Positions 17,518 to 26,986 of a stretch of 64,000 nucleotides of DNA are shown here, piece after piece (the stretch's first letter is position 1; every line of letters begins with the position of its first letter). The notes under the pieces were generated by a model that saw nothing but the letters and a program-made list of their open reading frames with translations, was not told the origin of the DNA and ran no database searches. The position numbers were made by a program, and so were the translations under genes. This stretch comes from Thermotoga profunda AZM34c06 (GTDB lineage Bacteria > Thermotogota > Thermotogae > Thermotogales > DSM-5069). The stretch is taken from NCBI RefSeq assembly GCF_000828675.1, contig NZ_AP014510.1, forward strand, positions 1,011,413 to 1,075,412. The letters run 5' to 3'.

Positions 17518-17559
17518 TACTAATGGCTTGAAACATCACAAAAGGGAAGGAGGGTTTTT

Positions 17560-18657
17560 ATGTACAAAAAGGCCTTCTTGATTTGTATTCTTCTTTCTGC
17601 AATTTCCATGAGTTTCGGCGCTATTCAAGCCAGTTTATCTGACAGTCCAATTGGTTTTGCGAGTGTAAGTGCGCTTGGGCAGGATGGAACTACTGGAGGT
17701 TTAGGTGGACAGATCGTTTTTGTGCGGACTGCTGAAGACCTCGAAAAATCAGTTAAAGCTGATGGAAAAATGATTATTGTCGTAGATGGGATCATTGCCT
17801 TTGATCCAATGAAGGAAATCCAAGTGACATCCGACAAAACAATAATAGGAATCAACGATGCGAAATTGATTGGTGTAGGCTTCGTCATTAAAAAGCAGAA
17901 AAATGTGATCATCAGAAATATTCATTTTGAAGGTTTCTACATGGAAGACGATCCACAGGGAAAGATGTACGATTATGACTACATCAGTGTTGAAAGTTCA
18001 CATCATGTCTGGGTAGATCATTGTACCTTTGTCAATGGAAATGATGGTGCCGTTGATATTACAAACTTGTCCAACTACATAACGGTATCCTGGTGTAAAT
18101 TCGTAGATCATGACAAAGTATCCTTAGTTGGTAGTAGTGACAAAGAAGACCCTTCGGTAGCTTCCGAGAGTTACAAGGTCACCTATCATCACAATTATTT
18201 TAAGAACTGTATCCAAAGGATGCCCCGAGTGAGATTTGGAATGGTACATGTATTCAACAATTTCTACAGTGCAGGATTCAGGATGGATGTCTCAGGAAAT
18301 GTAGTCCCGCAGTATGGCATAGCTTCGACCGTTGGAGCAAGAGTTCATGTGGAAGCAAATAATTTCATGGGGTTTGGTGCAAAGTTGATGGAGGAAGCCA
18401 ACGTCGCCTTTTTACCCGCAACTGTTAGAGCTGGTACCTCACCTGAAGGGTATCTGTCTCTTGGACAAAATGAAGCAAAAAATGTATTTGTTTATTGCAA
18501 AGAGCCTGAAGTAAAATTCATCGAGGAAGGAAAACCTGTCTTTAATCCATCGGAATTCTACAAATACACCATCGATGATGCCAACAAAGTTCCTAAGATA
18601 GTTGTTGATGGTGCAGGTGCCGGTAAATTGGTCTTTATAGATATTCCAAGTAAATGA
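17560..18657 (+). CDS. pelA: Secreted pectate lyase, polysaccharide lyase family 1
   Basis: A 365-residue enzyme with a signal peptide (about 1-20) that cleaves polygalacturonate by beta-elimination with Ca2+ outside the cell. It has the PL1 parallel beta-helix signatures: WVDHCTF (151-157), DGAVDITN (162-169), ITVSWCKF (174-181) and the catalytic-arginine segment RMPRVRFG (220-227). Length and sequence match the short Thermotoga PelA type, which acts on chain ends and releases trigalacturonate; exo action here is inferred. AAGGGAAGGAGGG precedes the ATG. A strong hairpin separates it from the co-directional GH28 gene. Confidence 0.93.
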   Translation: MYKKAFLICILLSAISMSFGAIQASLSDSPIGFASVSALGQDGTTGGLGGQIVFVRTAEDLEKSVKADGKMIIVVDGIIAFDPMKEIQVTSDKTIIGINDAKLIGVGFVIKKQKNVIIRNIHFEGFYMEDDPQGKMYDYDYISVESSHHVWVDHCTFVNGNDGAVDITNLSNYITVSWCKFVDHDKVSLVGSSDKEDPSVASESYKVTYHHNYFKNCIQRMPRVRFGMVHVFNNFYSAGFRMDVSGNVVPQYGIASTVGARVHVEANNFMGFGAKLMEEANVAFLPATVRAGTSPEGYLSLGQNEAKNVFVYCKEPEVKFIEEGKPVFNPSEFYKYTIDDANKVPKIVVDGAGAGKLVFIDIPSK

Positions 18658-18673
18658 TCTCAAATGATCTATC

Positions 18674-18700
18674 AAGAAGGCGGCGTAAAGCCGCCTTCTT
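18674..18700 (+). terminator. Hairpin between pectate lyase and GH28 genes
   Basis: AAGAAGGCGGC pairs with GCCGCCTTCTT over 11 bp around GTAAA. Only three T and then C follow, so read-through is likely. Together with the three binding-protein hairpins it follows the pattern of a hairpin placed after a gene for an exported protein. Confidence 0.75.
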
Positions 18701-18716
18701 TCACGGAGGGATGAGA

Positions 18717-20051
18717 ATGGAACTCGAAAAACAAATTTTGCAAGGAATATCAGAACCAAATATACCTGATAGGAAATTTCTCCTGACAGAATTTGGTGCA
18801 ATTTCAGATGGAAAAACTGATTGTACTAATGCTTTTAAAAATGCAATCGACACCGTATCAAATCTTGGTGGTGGAAAGATAATTGTACCACCTGGTGAGT
18901 ACTTAACAGGTTCAATACACATGAAAAGCAACATTGAACTTCATCTTGAGTATGGAGCAAAGATAAAATTTGACCAAGATCCGAATAAATACCTACCCGT
19001 AGTTTTGACGAGATTTGAAGGTATGGAATTGTACAATTATTCTCCTTTTATATATGCGAGCGATCAACAAAATATTGCAATCACAGGTGAAGGAATATTA
19101 GATGGGCAGTCAGACAATGAGCATTGGTGGTTTTGGAAGGGGAAACCAGAGTTTGGCTGGCACCCAAACCTGCCAGAGCAATCGAGTGATGTGAGAGAAT
19201 TGCTCGATATGGTGAAAAAACAAATACCAGTTGATAAAAGAATATTTGGAATGGGTCATTATCTGAGACCTAATTTCATACAATTCTACAATTGCAAGAA
19301 CATAATGGTAAAAGGAGTCACCATTTTACGATCACCGATGTGGTGCATACACCCAGTTATGTGTGTCAATGTGATTATCAAGGATGTAAAAATAGAAAGT
19401 CGAGGGCCAAACAACGATGGGATAAATCCAGAGTCGTGCAGTTATGTGCTGATAGAAAACTGTCGCTTTGACACCGGTGATGATTCTATTGCAATCAAAT
19501 CAGGAAAAAACGAAGATGGAAGGAAAATCAATGTACCTTCACAATACATTTTGATAAGGAATAACATCGTTCTTGGCAAATACAGTCATGGCGGAGTTGT
19601 CATAGGTAGTGAAATGTCTGGTGGTATTAGAAATATTTTGGCTTATCAAAATATATTCATTAATCTTGAAAGGGCTCTGAGAATCAAGACCAATACATTG
19701 AGAGGTGGAATCATAGAAAATATATCTTTTGTGAATAATACAGCACTGAATGTCTCACATGAAGCCATTGTAATAGACTCATTGTATGACGACGAAACGG
19801 GAGACTATCCTCCAGTTATCAAAGATATCTACATAAAAGAATTCAAGTGTATCAATGGAAATTATGGCATGTTAATCAAAACAGCAAAAGGGTGCGAGAT
19901 TAAAAATGTAACGATCGAAGACTCGCAGATATTGTCAGTCAAAGTCCCTCTGTCTGTAGAAAATGTCGAGAATCTGTCAATTCAAAAAAGCACTTTTAAT
20001 AACATGAATATCGAACATCTCTCTGCGAGTGGAAATCTCAAATTTCTCTGA
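18717..20051 (+). CDS. pelB: GH28 exopolygalacturonase, cytoplasmic
   Basis: A 444-residue glycoside hydrolase family 28 enzyme with a right-handed beta-helix. Catalytic signatures are PNNDGIN (231-237, Asp234), TGDDSIAIKSG (253-263, Asp255/256), the SHGG motif (290-293, His291) and RIK (322-324). No signal peptide is present, so it should act inside on imported oligogalacturonides, like the Thermotoga enzyme PelB, which removes single galacturonates from the non-reducing end. The frame is open to 18654, but GGAGGG at 18705-18710 fits the ATG at 18717. With pelA and the next ABC genes it forms a pectin-use operon. Confidence 0.92.
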   Translation: MELEKQILQGISEPNIPDRKFLLTEFGAISDGKTDCTNAFKNAIDTVSNLGGGKIIVPPGEYLTGSIHMKSNIELHLEYGAKIKFDQDPNKYLPVVLTRFEGMELYNYSPFIYASDQQNIAITGEGILDGQSDNEHWWFWKGKPEFGWHPNLPEQSSDVRELLDMVKKQIPVDKRIFGMGHYLRPNFIQFYNCKNIMVKGVTILRSPMWCIHPVMCVNVIIKDVKIESRGPNNDGINPESCSYVLIENCRFDTGDDSIAIKSGKNEDGRKINVPSQYILIRNNIVLGKYSHGGVVIGSEMSGGIRNILAYQNIFINLERALRIKTNTLRGGIIENISFVNNTALNVSHEAIVIDSLYDDETGDYPPVIKDIYIKEFKCINGNYGMLIKTAKGCEIKNVTIEDSQILSVKVPLSVENVENLSIQKSTFNNMNIEHLSASGNLKFL

Positions 20052-20084
20052 TTTGATGGGCGAATTGACAACAAATCGCTTGAT

Positions 20085-20114
20085 TTGACACTACTAATGG
20101 ACTCGTGGTATGAT
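20085..20114 (+). promoter_or_regulatory. Internal promoter before the third ABC operon
   Basis: TTGACA (20085-20090) and TATGAT (20109-20114) are 18 nt apart, and the -10 is preceded by TG-n. This near-consensus promoter lets the transporter be expressed apart from the lyase and GH28 genes. Confidence 0.7.
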
Positions 20115-20142
20115 CATAGTACCAAAACCGGGAGGTGAAACC

Positions 20143-21408
20143 ATGAGGCGGCTTTTTGTGGCGGTATTGTTAGCCATCGCAGTAGCGACGACTATCTTTG
20201 GGGCAATCACTCTTACAATGGTCGAAACAATAACAAGCCCTGCTCGCACTGAACTTTTAAGACAACTCCTTGATGAATTTGAGGCGACGCACCCTGGAAT
20301 CAAGGTTGAATTGATTTCTCCACCATATGAGAGTTCTGATCAAAAACTCATCATGATGCTCAACACAAAACAGAAGGTCGATGTCTTTGAAGTGCGTGAC
20401 AACTTTCTCGCGATCCATGTGAACAACAAGAATTTATTGGATCTCACTGAATTTGTCAAACAATGGGATGGTTGGAATGATCTTCTTGAACTCACAAAAA
20501 CAGCTGCAACAAAGGTTGAAGGGAAAACCTATTATATTCCTTATGGCTTTTTCATCAAAGCCTTGTTCTACAGAAAGGATATACTCGAAAAGAATGGTAT
20601 ACCAATCCCACAGACAATGCAAGAGCTCTATGAGTCTGCTAAAAAATTAACAGTACCATCAGAAGGGAAATACGGTTTTGCATTCAGAGGAGGAGCAAGC
20701 GAACACTCTTTCTCAGAAATAGTGATAATGTCCTACGTACCAAATATTGACCCCAGACCTGATAGAGGTTATCTAACAACAGATGGAGTTCCATATCACG
20801 ACACACCCGGCGCAATAGAGGGTTTGAAGATGTGGATAAAGTTATATAACGATTGCTCTCCAAAAGATTCTCTGAACTGGGGTTGGGCGGAGCAAGTCAA
20901 TGGGTTTGTTTCCGGCATGACACCATTTTTGATTCAAGATCCCGACACAGTTCCAATAGTTGAAAGAAGGCTTGGTGATCCAAATCTCTACGGTGTCGCA
21001 CCTATGCCAGTTGGCCCGCATGGAAAAGTGTATTTAGACTATGGAAATGCAGGTTGGGGTATAGCTTCTTATTCAAAATACAAAAATGAAGCTTGGGAGC
21101 TTGTAAAATTTTTGTCTTCTCCTCAGGTAAATGCAAGATTCTCTCAGCTCAACGGAACTATTCCAAATTGCAAATCTGCCTTTGCAGATCCATATTATTC
21201 AACAGGTCCTTACAGAGCATGGTATGAAGAGTTGACCAATCCTTCCAAATATATCTTCTACGAAAGGCCTGTTCACATGTCTGGTTTTCCGGCTTATGCA
21301 GAAAAACACAAGAACGATATACAGAACATTATTTTGGGTAAGAAGGATCTGAATCAAGCGGTAAAAGAATGGGCTGAATTTTGGAAGAAAGAATACGGTA
21401 TAAAGTGA
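20143..21408 (+). CDS. Sugar ABC transporter substrate-binding protein of the pectin operon
   Basis: A 421-residue family-1 binding protein. It has a Sec signal peptide (MRRLFVAVLLAIAVATTIFG-A) and no lipobox. The N-lobe is ITLTMVETITSPARTELLRQ, the hinge LFYRKDILEKNGIPIPQTM, and the C-lobe WELVKFLSSPQVNARF. The ATG at 20143 is preceded by GGGAGGTGAAA; an earlier in-frame ATG at 20110 would bury the signal peptide. Position directly after pelA and the GH28 gene points to oligogalacturonides as ligands (inference). Confidence 0.92.
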   Translation: MRRLFVAVLLAIAVATTIFGAITLTMVETITSPARTELLRQLLDEFEATHPGIKVELISPPYESSDQKLIMMLNTKQKVDVFEVRDNFLAIHVNNKNLLDLTEFVKQWDGWNDLLELTKTAATKVEGKTYYIPYGFFIKALFYRKDILEKNGIPIPQTMQELYESAKKLTVPSEGKYGFAFRGGASEHSFSEIVIMSYVPNIDPRPDRGYLTTDGVPYHDTPGAIEGLKMWIKLYNDCSPKDSLNWGWAEQVNGFVSGMTPFLIQDPDTVPIVERRLGDPNLYGVAPMPVGPHGKVYLDYGNAGWGIASYSKYKNEAWELVKFLSSPQVNARFSQLNGTIPNCKSAFADPYYSTGPYRAWYEELTNPSKYIFYERPVHMSGFPAYAEKHKNDIQNIILGKKDLNQAVKEWAEFWKKEYGIK

Positions 21409-21413
21409 TTTAG

Positions 21414-21433
21414 GTGGGGGTTTTCACCCCCAC
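21414..21433 (+). terminator. Intercistronic hairpin after the third binding-protein gene
   Basis: GTGGGGGT, loop TTTC, ACCCCCAC, directly after the stop codon and before the permease ribosome site. It is the same arrangement as after the other two binding-protein genes. Confidence 0.75.
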
Positions 21434-21453
21434 TTTAAGGAGAGAATTATCTC

Positions 21454-22326
21454 ATGGTTAAGGATAGAAAATTCATTTTTTTCATGATTTTGCCAAGTTT
21501 TTTATTCATAAGTATTGTCACTTTTTTACCAGCCATTAGATCGATTTTCATGGCTTTTCAAGATTACAATATGTATTTCTTGACCAAGAAATTCATTGGC
21601 TTTAAAAATTTTACCGATGCTTTTGCCGATCCCATTTTTGTCCAAGCTTTAAAGAATACCATGATTTGGGTTTTACTCTCACTTCTTTTGCAATTTATTC
21701 TGGGCTTTTCATTGGCTCTATTATTGAGAAAACCATTCAAAGGTAGAGGTATATATACAGCACTTGTCTTTTATCCCTGGGCAGTCTCTGGTTTTGTGAT
21801 AGGTCTTCAATGGCGGTGGATGTTTCATGGCTCTGCTGGGGTAATAAATGATCTTCTTTTGAAAATTGGACTCATAAAAGAAAGAATAGCATTTCTTTCA
21901 GATCCACATTATGCACTGTACTCAGCAATAGTGGCGAATATATGGTATGGTGTTCCTTTCTTTGCCATCATGCTTCTTGCCGCTCTTCAATCTGTACCGC
22001 AGGAATTGTATGAAGCAGCTAAGATAGATGGAGCAAATGTCTTTAGACAATTTTCCAACATAACAATTCCCTATGTGAAACCAGTAATAGTGAATACCAC
22101 ACTCATAAGATTCATCTGGATTATCAACTTCCCCGATATTATCTTCTCAATGACAAACGGTGGACCCGCTGGTAGTTCGCATATTCTCTCTACATTGTTA
22201 ATAAGCAAAGTTTACAATGAATATAACTATGGAGTAGCTTCTGCCATCGGAGTAGTTATAATGCTAATCCTTGTGACGTATGCGTACTTGTACTTGAAAT
22301 TCAGTCATGTTGAGGGTGGTTTTTGA
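21454..22326 (+). CDS. Sugar ABC transporter permease, MalF type (pectin operon)
   Basis: A 290-residue inner-membrane permease. EAA loop: EAAKIDGANVFRQFSNITIP; later motif NGGPAGSSHILST. AAGGAGAG precedes the ATG. Its stop overlaps the next start (TGATG). It forms the channel with the downstream permease. The ATPase is missing from the operon. Confidence 0.93.
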   Translation: MVKDRKFIFFMILPSFLFISIVTFLPAIRSIFMAFQDYNMYFLTKKFIGFKNFTDAFADPIFVQALKNTMIWVLLSLLLQFILGFSLALLLRKPFKGRGIYTALVFYPWAVSGFVIGLQWRWMFHGSAGVINDLLLKIGLIKERIAFLSDPHYALYSAIVANIWYGVPFFAIMLLAALQSVPQELYEAAKIDGANVFRQFSNITIPYVKPVIVNTTLIRFIWIINFPDIIFSMTNGGPAGSSHILSTLLISKVYNEYNYGVASAIGVVIMLILVTYAYLYLKFSHVEGGF

Positions 22327-23150
22327 TGAAAAAACTTTTCGTTGCCCTTAGGATATTAGCCTTAGCTGTCTTTCTCATATGTGCACTTTTCCCACTTTAC
22401 TGGACACTCGTTACTTCACTCAAAGGGCCAACAGAGATGTACACCTATCCCATCACATATTGGCCAAAGCATATTACCTTTGAAAATTACAGATATCTTT
22501 TGAAATCATTGAACTTTACAAGATATACAGCCAACAGTGTATTTGTTTCTCTATTTTCAGCATTGATTGCTTTGATCGTCGCTTCTTTCAGTGGGTATGT
22601 TTTGGCAAGAAAACAATTTTTAGCCAATAAAGTACTGTTTTTTCTGTTATTCATAACACAGATTATCCCTGGTTTCATGCTCATGTCATCGATATATGTA
22701 ATGTTCGGACCAATAGGTTTGGTTGACAATCTTTTTGTGTTGATCTTTCTATACACCGGTATAATGGTACCTTTTTCATCGATCATGATGAAGGGATTTT
22801 TCGAAAGGATACCTGAAAGCATTGAAGAAGCCGCTTTAATAGATGGTTGTAAGAAACTTCAAATGCTTTTTAAAGTGGTTTTCCCAGTTACTGCACCCGG
22901 GCTTGCAGCAACCTTTTGCTTTGCCTTTGTAAACTGTTGGAACGAGTTGTTCCTTGCAATTATGCTTTTGAACAGTGAATCCAAGAAAACTATTCCCGTT
23001 GGTTTGAATTCTTTCGTTGGTAAGGCAGATATAGACTGGGGTGCAATGGCGGCTGGAGTGTTGATTGCTTTATTACCAGCTATGTTGATCTTTGCATTTG
23101 CTCAGAAATACATCGTTCAAGGATTGACACAAGGCGCAGTAAAAGAATGA
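22326..23150 (+). CDS. Sugar ABC transporter permease, MalG type (pectin operon)
   Basis: A 274-residue inner-membrane permease with the EAA loop EEAALIDGCKKLQMLFKVVFP and the usual C-terminus IVQGLTQGAVKE. The ATG at 22326 shares its A with the upstream TGA; an in-frame TTG three bases before is possible but less likely. GAGGGTGG lies upstream. Confidence 0.93.
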   Translation: MKKLFVALRILALAVFLICALFPLYWTLVTSLKGPTEMYTYPITYWPKHITFENYRYLLKSLNFTRYTANSVFVSLFSALIALIVASFSGYVLARKQFLANKVLFFLLFITQIIPGFMLMSSIYVMFGPIGLVDNLFVLIFLYTGIMVPFSSIMMKGFFERIPESIEEAALIDGCKKLQMLFKVVFPVTAPGLAATFCFAFVNCWNELFLAIMLLNSESKKTIPVGLNSFVGKADIDWGAMAAGVLIALLPAMLIFAFAQKYIVQGLTQGAVKE

Positions 23151-23165
23151 GAGGAGGAAAATTCC

Positions 23166-24326
23166 GTGGATATCACCCAGATTCTCCACAGTTATGCAGA
23201 AGAAGGTTTTTCGTACAACCCTGTCAGTGTCCCAATATATGAAACATCGATATTTTCTTTCAAAAATTTTGAAGAGTTTCAAAATTCATTACTCAATGAA
23301 TTTGAGGCGCATCTTTACAGCAGAGGCAAGAATCCAACGGCAGAAGTAGTAGAAAAAAAGTTAGCAGCACTGGAGAAAGCAGAGGATGCAAAATTGTTTG
23401 CCTCTGGAATTGCAGCAGTTAGTGCCGCAACGATGGCATTTTTGAAAAGTGGAGATCATGTTGTTTGTGTAAAAGATGCTTATGGGTGGACAAGTAAACT
23501 TTTTTCACAATATTTGAAAAGATTCGATGTTCAAGTGACGTTTGTCGAGGGAATCGATCCGGAAGATTTCATAAAAAATACAAAGCCCAATACGAAACTC
23601 TTTTTCCTTGAAAGCCCAACAACTTTCACGTTTAGATTACAAGATTTAGTCCAAGTTGCAAATTTTGCAAGGCAAAATAACATAAAAACAGTTATAGACA
23701 ACACTTGGGCGACACCTGTGTTTCAGAATCCAATTGAATTGGGAATAGATTTGGTTGTTCACTCTGCCAGTAAATATATTGGGGGCCACAGTGATGTAGT
23801 GGCCGGTGTAGTAATAGGCAAGAAAGAAGACATAAGACACATTTTCAACACTGAGTTTATGAATATCGGTGCAACAATAGGACCATTTGAAGCTTGGCTG
23901 TTATTGCGAGGTCTTCGCACAATTCACGTCAGGATGCAAGGACATATGGAGAACACCTTGAAGGTTATAGAATATCTCCAAACAGTCCCGGAAGTCGAAG
24001 AAATATTCTATCCGTTTTATTCTAAGCATCCCCAGTATGAACTTGCCAAAAAGCAAATGAAAGGTGGGAGCGGCTTACTCAGTATAAAACTCAATGTAAA
24101 AAGTTTAGAAAATGTAATTACTTTCACAAATACCTTGAAGATATTCAGAAGGGCTGTGAGTTGGGGAGGATATGAAAGTCTTGTCATGCCTTATGCAGCT
24201 ACGAATAGAGATGGTTTGACAGAGAAGAATAAAATGATACGACTTCATATAGGATTGGAAAATCCGGATCTTTTGATTAATGATTTGCAAAACGCGTTTC
24301 AAGCTATGAAGAAAGTAAAACTTTGA
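23166..24326 (+). CDS. Cys/Met metabolism PLP-dependent enzyme (cystathionine gamma-synthase/lyase family)
   Basis: A 386-residue cytoplasmic PLP enzyme. It has the substrate-side YSRGKNPT (51-58), the cofactor Asp in VIDNTWATP (D178) and the Schiff-base Lys in HSASKYIGGHSD (K203). Such enzymes make or cleave cystathionine, homocysteine or methionine; the exact activity cannot be set by sequence. It begins with GTG after GAGGAGG, only 15 nt behind the pectin permease, so it seems to belong to that operon although its function looks unrelated. Its 3' end overlaps the convergent GntR gene by 23 bp. Confidence 0.92.
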   Translation: MDITQILHSYAEEGFSYNPVSVPIYETSIFSFKNFEEFQNSLLNEFEAHLYSRGKNPTAEVVEKKLAALEKAEDAKLFASGIAAVSAATMAFLKSGDHVVCVKDAYGWTSKLFSQYLKRFDVQVTFVEGIDPEDFIKNTKPNTKLFFLESPTTFTFRLQDLVQVANFARQNNIKTVIDNTWATPVFQNPIELGIDLVVHSASKYIGGHSDVVAGVVIGKKEDIRHIFNTEFMNIGATIGPFEAWLLLRGLRTIHVRMQGHMENTLKVIEYLQTVPEVEEIFYPFYSKHPQYELAKKQMKGGSGLLSIKLNVKSLENVITFTNTLKIFRRAVSWGGYESLVMPYAATNRDGLTEKNKMIRLHIGLENPDLLINDLQNAFQAMKKVKL

Positions 24327-24960
24327 TATCCATTTCGATGATCATTCGTACTAAGAATTTTGCCCTTGAAACGTCTTTTTGGGCAACGGCATTTAACAAT
24401 TCCATGTGGTAGGGCAGACTTGCCCTACCAAAGGTTCTTTCAACGAATGGGGGATGCCATATAGCGCTTAAAAGGTCGTAAAAGGCTTCGAAGAAATTCA
24501 TCAACACGGTGTTCCCAGACATCTCAAAAAACCTCTTGTGAAATTTCATGTCTTCATCTGGATCAACAAGATCAAGATTTCTCAGCTCATCGATTGCCTT
24601 TAGAAGATCATCCTTTGATGAGTTTTGAACAGTTAATTCAACCGCGAGTTCTTCCATAGCTCCTCTGACTCTCAATAAATCTATTATGAAATCCCTTGAT
24701 GGAGAAAATTTCACCGAGAAAGAAGCTTCGAAAGAAAGTTCGTGTAGATCACTTGCGACAAAAATCCCTTTGGGGGCTTCGACTTTAACAACGCCTTTTT
24801 CCTCCAATTTTTTAATTGCCTCACGAACAGTGGTCCTGCTCACTTGGAAAAGCTGAGCAAGTTCTCGCTCAGAAGGAAGCCTATCTGATGGCCTGAGTCC
24901 CATTCTGACTATGTACCTTATTATCTCGTTTTTTAACCATTCAGATGATGTTTTTTTCAT
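24304..24960 (-). CDS. GntR/FadR-family transcriptional regulator
   Basis: A 218-residue regulator. The winged helix-turn-helix is at about 8-68 (LPSERELAQLFQVSRTTVRE, then VKVEAPKGIFV), followed by an all-helical FCD effector domain (about 85-212). FCD-type GntR proteins usually respond to small acids or sugar acids. It is the third gene of galT-galK-gntR, overlapping galK by 4 nt, so control of galactose genes is the simplest idea. Because uronate regulators such as UxuR/UxaR also belong to this family, and the pectin operon abuts it, control of uronate use is equally possible. Confidence 0.9.
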   Translation of the reverse strand: MKKTSSEWLKNEIIRYIVRMGLRPSDRLPSERELAQLFQVSRTTVREAIKKLEEKGVVKVEAPKGIFVASDLHELSFEASFSVKFSPSRDFIIDLLRVRGAMEELAVELTVQNSSKDDLLKAIDELRNLDLVDPDEDMKFHKRFFEMSGNTVLMNFFEAFYDLLSAIWHPPFVERTFGRASLPYHMELLNAVAQKDVSRAKFLVRMIIEMDIKVLLSS

Positions 24961-26018
24961 TCGACCACCATATGCACTCCGTCGTTGCTGTTTATTCTGA
25001 TCAATGTTGGTTTCTTGCCAAACCTTTCAAAGTAGCTTTTTTCCAATTCTTCAAAAGCTCCTTTTATACAACCAGCTCTGGCGAGTACAAGAACACTACC
25101 ACCAAAACCCCCTCCGACCATTCTGGCTCCAAGTATTCCAAGTTCACCTCGCAAAAAACCAACTATGAAATCTGTCTCATCGCAGGAAACTTCATATAGG
25201 TCTCTCAAACTCACGTGGGATTCATACAAAAGACTTCCTAATAAGAAGACTTCCGAATTTTTCAATGCCCTCACTGAGAGTGTAACACGTTTGTTTTCAT
25301 CAAGAACGTGCCTTGCTCTTTTTCTCAATAGTGGGTCGAGCCTTGCCAGATCATCATAGCTTATATCTCTGAATGACTTTTTATTTAATTTTTTGAGAAC
25401 GGTTTCACACTCTTCGCGCCTTTTGTTGTATTCAGACGAAGATAGTTCATGCTTTGTGTTCGAATCTATCAAAGCGAGTTCGAAATCGTTCAAATTCAAT
25501 GGCACGTATTCATATTTAAGGTTTGAAGTATCAAGAAAGATCGCAAAATCTTTCTTGGCAAAGACCGCAGTGAATTGATCCATCACACCACATCTGACCC
25601 CAACAAATTCTCGTTCCGCCTTCACTCCAATCTGAACGAGCTTTATCTTATCGAGCTTTAAGCCGAAAACCTCGCTTATCCCATAAGCAGTTGCTATTTC
25701 CAATGCTGCAGAACTTGAAAGCCCGGCTCCAACGGGAAGGTTCGAAAAAACATTGACCTGAACAGGTGTTGTTTTGTAACCTTCCTGTTCAATAGCCCAA
25801 ACAACTCCCATGATGTAGTCTGTCCACTTGCCAAGTTTTTGAAATTTCTCAAGTGAAATTGTTTCGTTCATCATTTGAGAAGTGAATATGTATTTATCGC
25901 TTGGTTTAATTTCGACCTCGACGTATTTATCAATCGCAAAAGGAAGAACAAAACCATCGTTGTAATCTGTATGCTCGCCTATTATATTGACTCTACCGGG
26001 TGCTCTGAATCTCGGCAT
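24957..26018 (-). CDS. galK: Galactokinase
   Basis: A 353-residue GHMP kinase that phosphorylates galactose at C1 in the Leloir pathway. The N-terminal signature APGRVNIIGEHTDYNDGFVL binds galactose, LPVGAGLSSSAALEIA is the ATP loop, and the third motif is GARMVGGGFGGSVLVLA. Length is normal. Its ATG shares one base with the galT stop (TAATG) and its stop overlaps the GntR start, so the three are translationally coupled. Confidence 0.96.
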   Translation of the reverse strand: MPRFRAPGRVNIIGEHTDYNDGFVLPFAIDKYVEVEIKPSDKYIFTSQMMNETISLEKFQKLGKWTDYIMGVVWAIEQEGYKTTPVQVNVFSNLPVGAGLSSSAALEIATAYGISEVFGLKLDKIKLVQIGVKAEREFVGVRCGVMDQFTAVFAKKDFAIFLDTSNLKYEYVPLNLNDFELALIDSNTKHELSSSEYNKRREECETVLKKLNKKSFRDISYDDLARLDPLLRKRARHVLDENKRVTLSVRALKNSEVFLLGSLLYESHVSLRDLYEVSCDETDFIVGFLRGELGILGARMVGGGFGGSVLVLARAGCIKGAFEELEKSYFERFGKKPTLIRINSNDGVHMVVE

Positions 26019-26986
26019 TAAATCCCCTCCACTTGTGTATTTCTCAATATCTCCGCAGCCTGTTCAGGTACCACAGGGTTTATGAAAGCCCATGTACCTG
26101 TCTCGACGCTTGCCATCCATTTTATTTTGTCTTTGTCTCTCTTTGGTGGATTGAACTCAACATGAAAATGGAACAAATCATCTTCTTCAGAACAGTTGAA
26201 AGGTTTTTGAAAAAACATCATCATGTAAGGAAACTCTTGGTCAAAAAGTTTATCGTACTTTGAAGTGACTATCTTCAACATCTTTGCAAAATCGACTTGT
26301 TCTTCGTTGGAAAATTCATATATCGCACCGATATGTCGTTTTGGATAGATGTGAACCTCAAAAGGAAATCTCGCATAAAATGGCACTAATGCCACAAAAA
26401 ATCGCGTTTCATAGATTATTCTTTCTTTTTTTGAAAGTTCATTCTCGATTATCTGGCATATCACGCATCGCTTTTTTTCCAAATACCATTTTTTCATTGC
26501 CTCTATCTTAGCTACGATCCTTTTTGGCAGGAATGGGAAGGCATAGATCTGTCCGTGTGGATGTGGTAAGCTCGCACCAACTTCTTTGCCTCTGTTTTCG
26601 AAAATAAAGATATATTTGACAAAGTCATGCTTTGAAAGTTCAATAGTCCTATCTATCCACATTTCAACGAGTTTTTCTATCTGCCTTAAAGGCATTCCAG
26701 GTAAAGCCGTGTTGTGATCTTTTGTGTAAACGACCACTTCACAAACACCAAAAGATCTGGCTTTTTTATAGAAATCGTCTTCGTCAACTTGTGGTGGATC
26801 TTTTTTCAAAGCTGGGAATCTGTTCTCAAAGGTAACAAGATCGTATTCCTCGGGAAGTTCGAGACCACCAATACATATTGGACAGCTCTGCTGTGATGGC
26901 TGTACTGGTCTTTTCTGAGTTTCTGCAGAAACAATGATCCACTCATCAGTCAATGGATTATACCTTAATTCAAGCAACTCTCTCAC
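26018..26986 (-). CDS. galT: Galactose-1-phosphate uridylyltransferase
   Basis: A 322-residue enzyme of the Leloir pathway that swaps UMP between UDP-glucose and galactose-1-phosphate. It has the zinc-site CPIC (35-38), the N-terminal RYNPLTDEWIIVSA, and the catalytic HPHGQ (142-146) with His144 as the uridylylated residue. The length fits the bacterial GalT family. It lies between galK and the degenerate GH36 gene, which ends four bases into it. Confidence 0.96.
   Translation of the reverse strand: MRELLELRYNPLTDEWIIVSAETQKRPVQPSQQSCPICIGGLELPEEYDLVTFENRFPALKKDPPQVDEDDFYKKARSFGVCEVVVYTKDHNTALPGMPLRQIEKLVEMWIDRTIELSKHDFVKYIFIFENRGKEVGASLPHPHGQIYAFPFLPKRIVAKIEAMKKWYLEKKRCVICQIIENELSKKERIIYETRFFVALVPFYARFPFEVHIYPKRHIGAIYEFSNEEQVDFAKMLKIVTSKYDKLFDQEFPYMMMFFQKPFNCSEEDDLFHFHVEFNPPKRDKDKIKWMASVETGTWAFINPVVPEQAAEILRNTQVEGI

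Noticed and set aside
17430-17530. Direct repeat AATGGCTTG as an operator pair for the pectin genes
   Set aside because: Only 9 bp, no symmetry, and spaced 92 nt apart; can occur by chance in AT-rich DNA.
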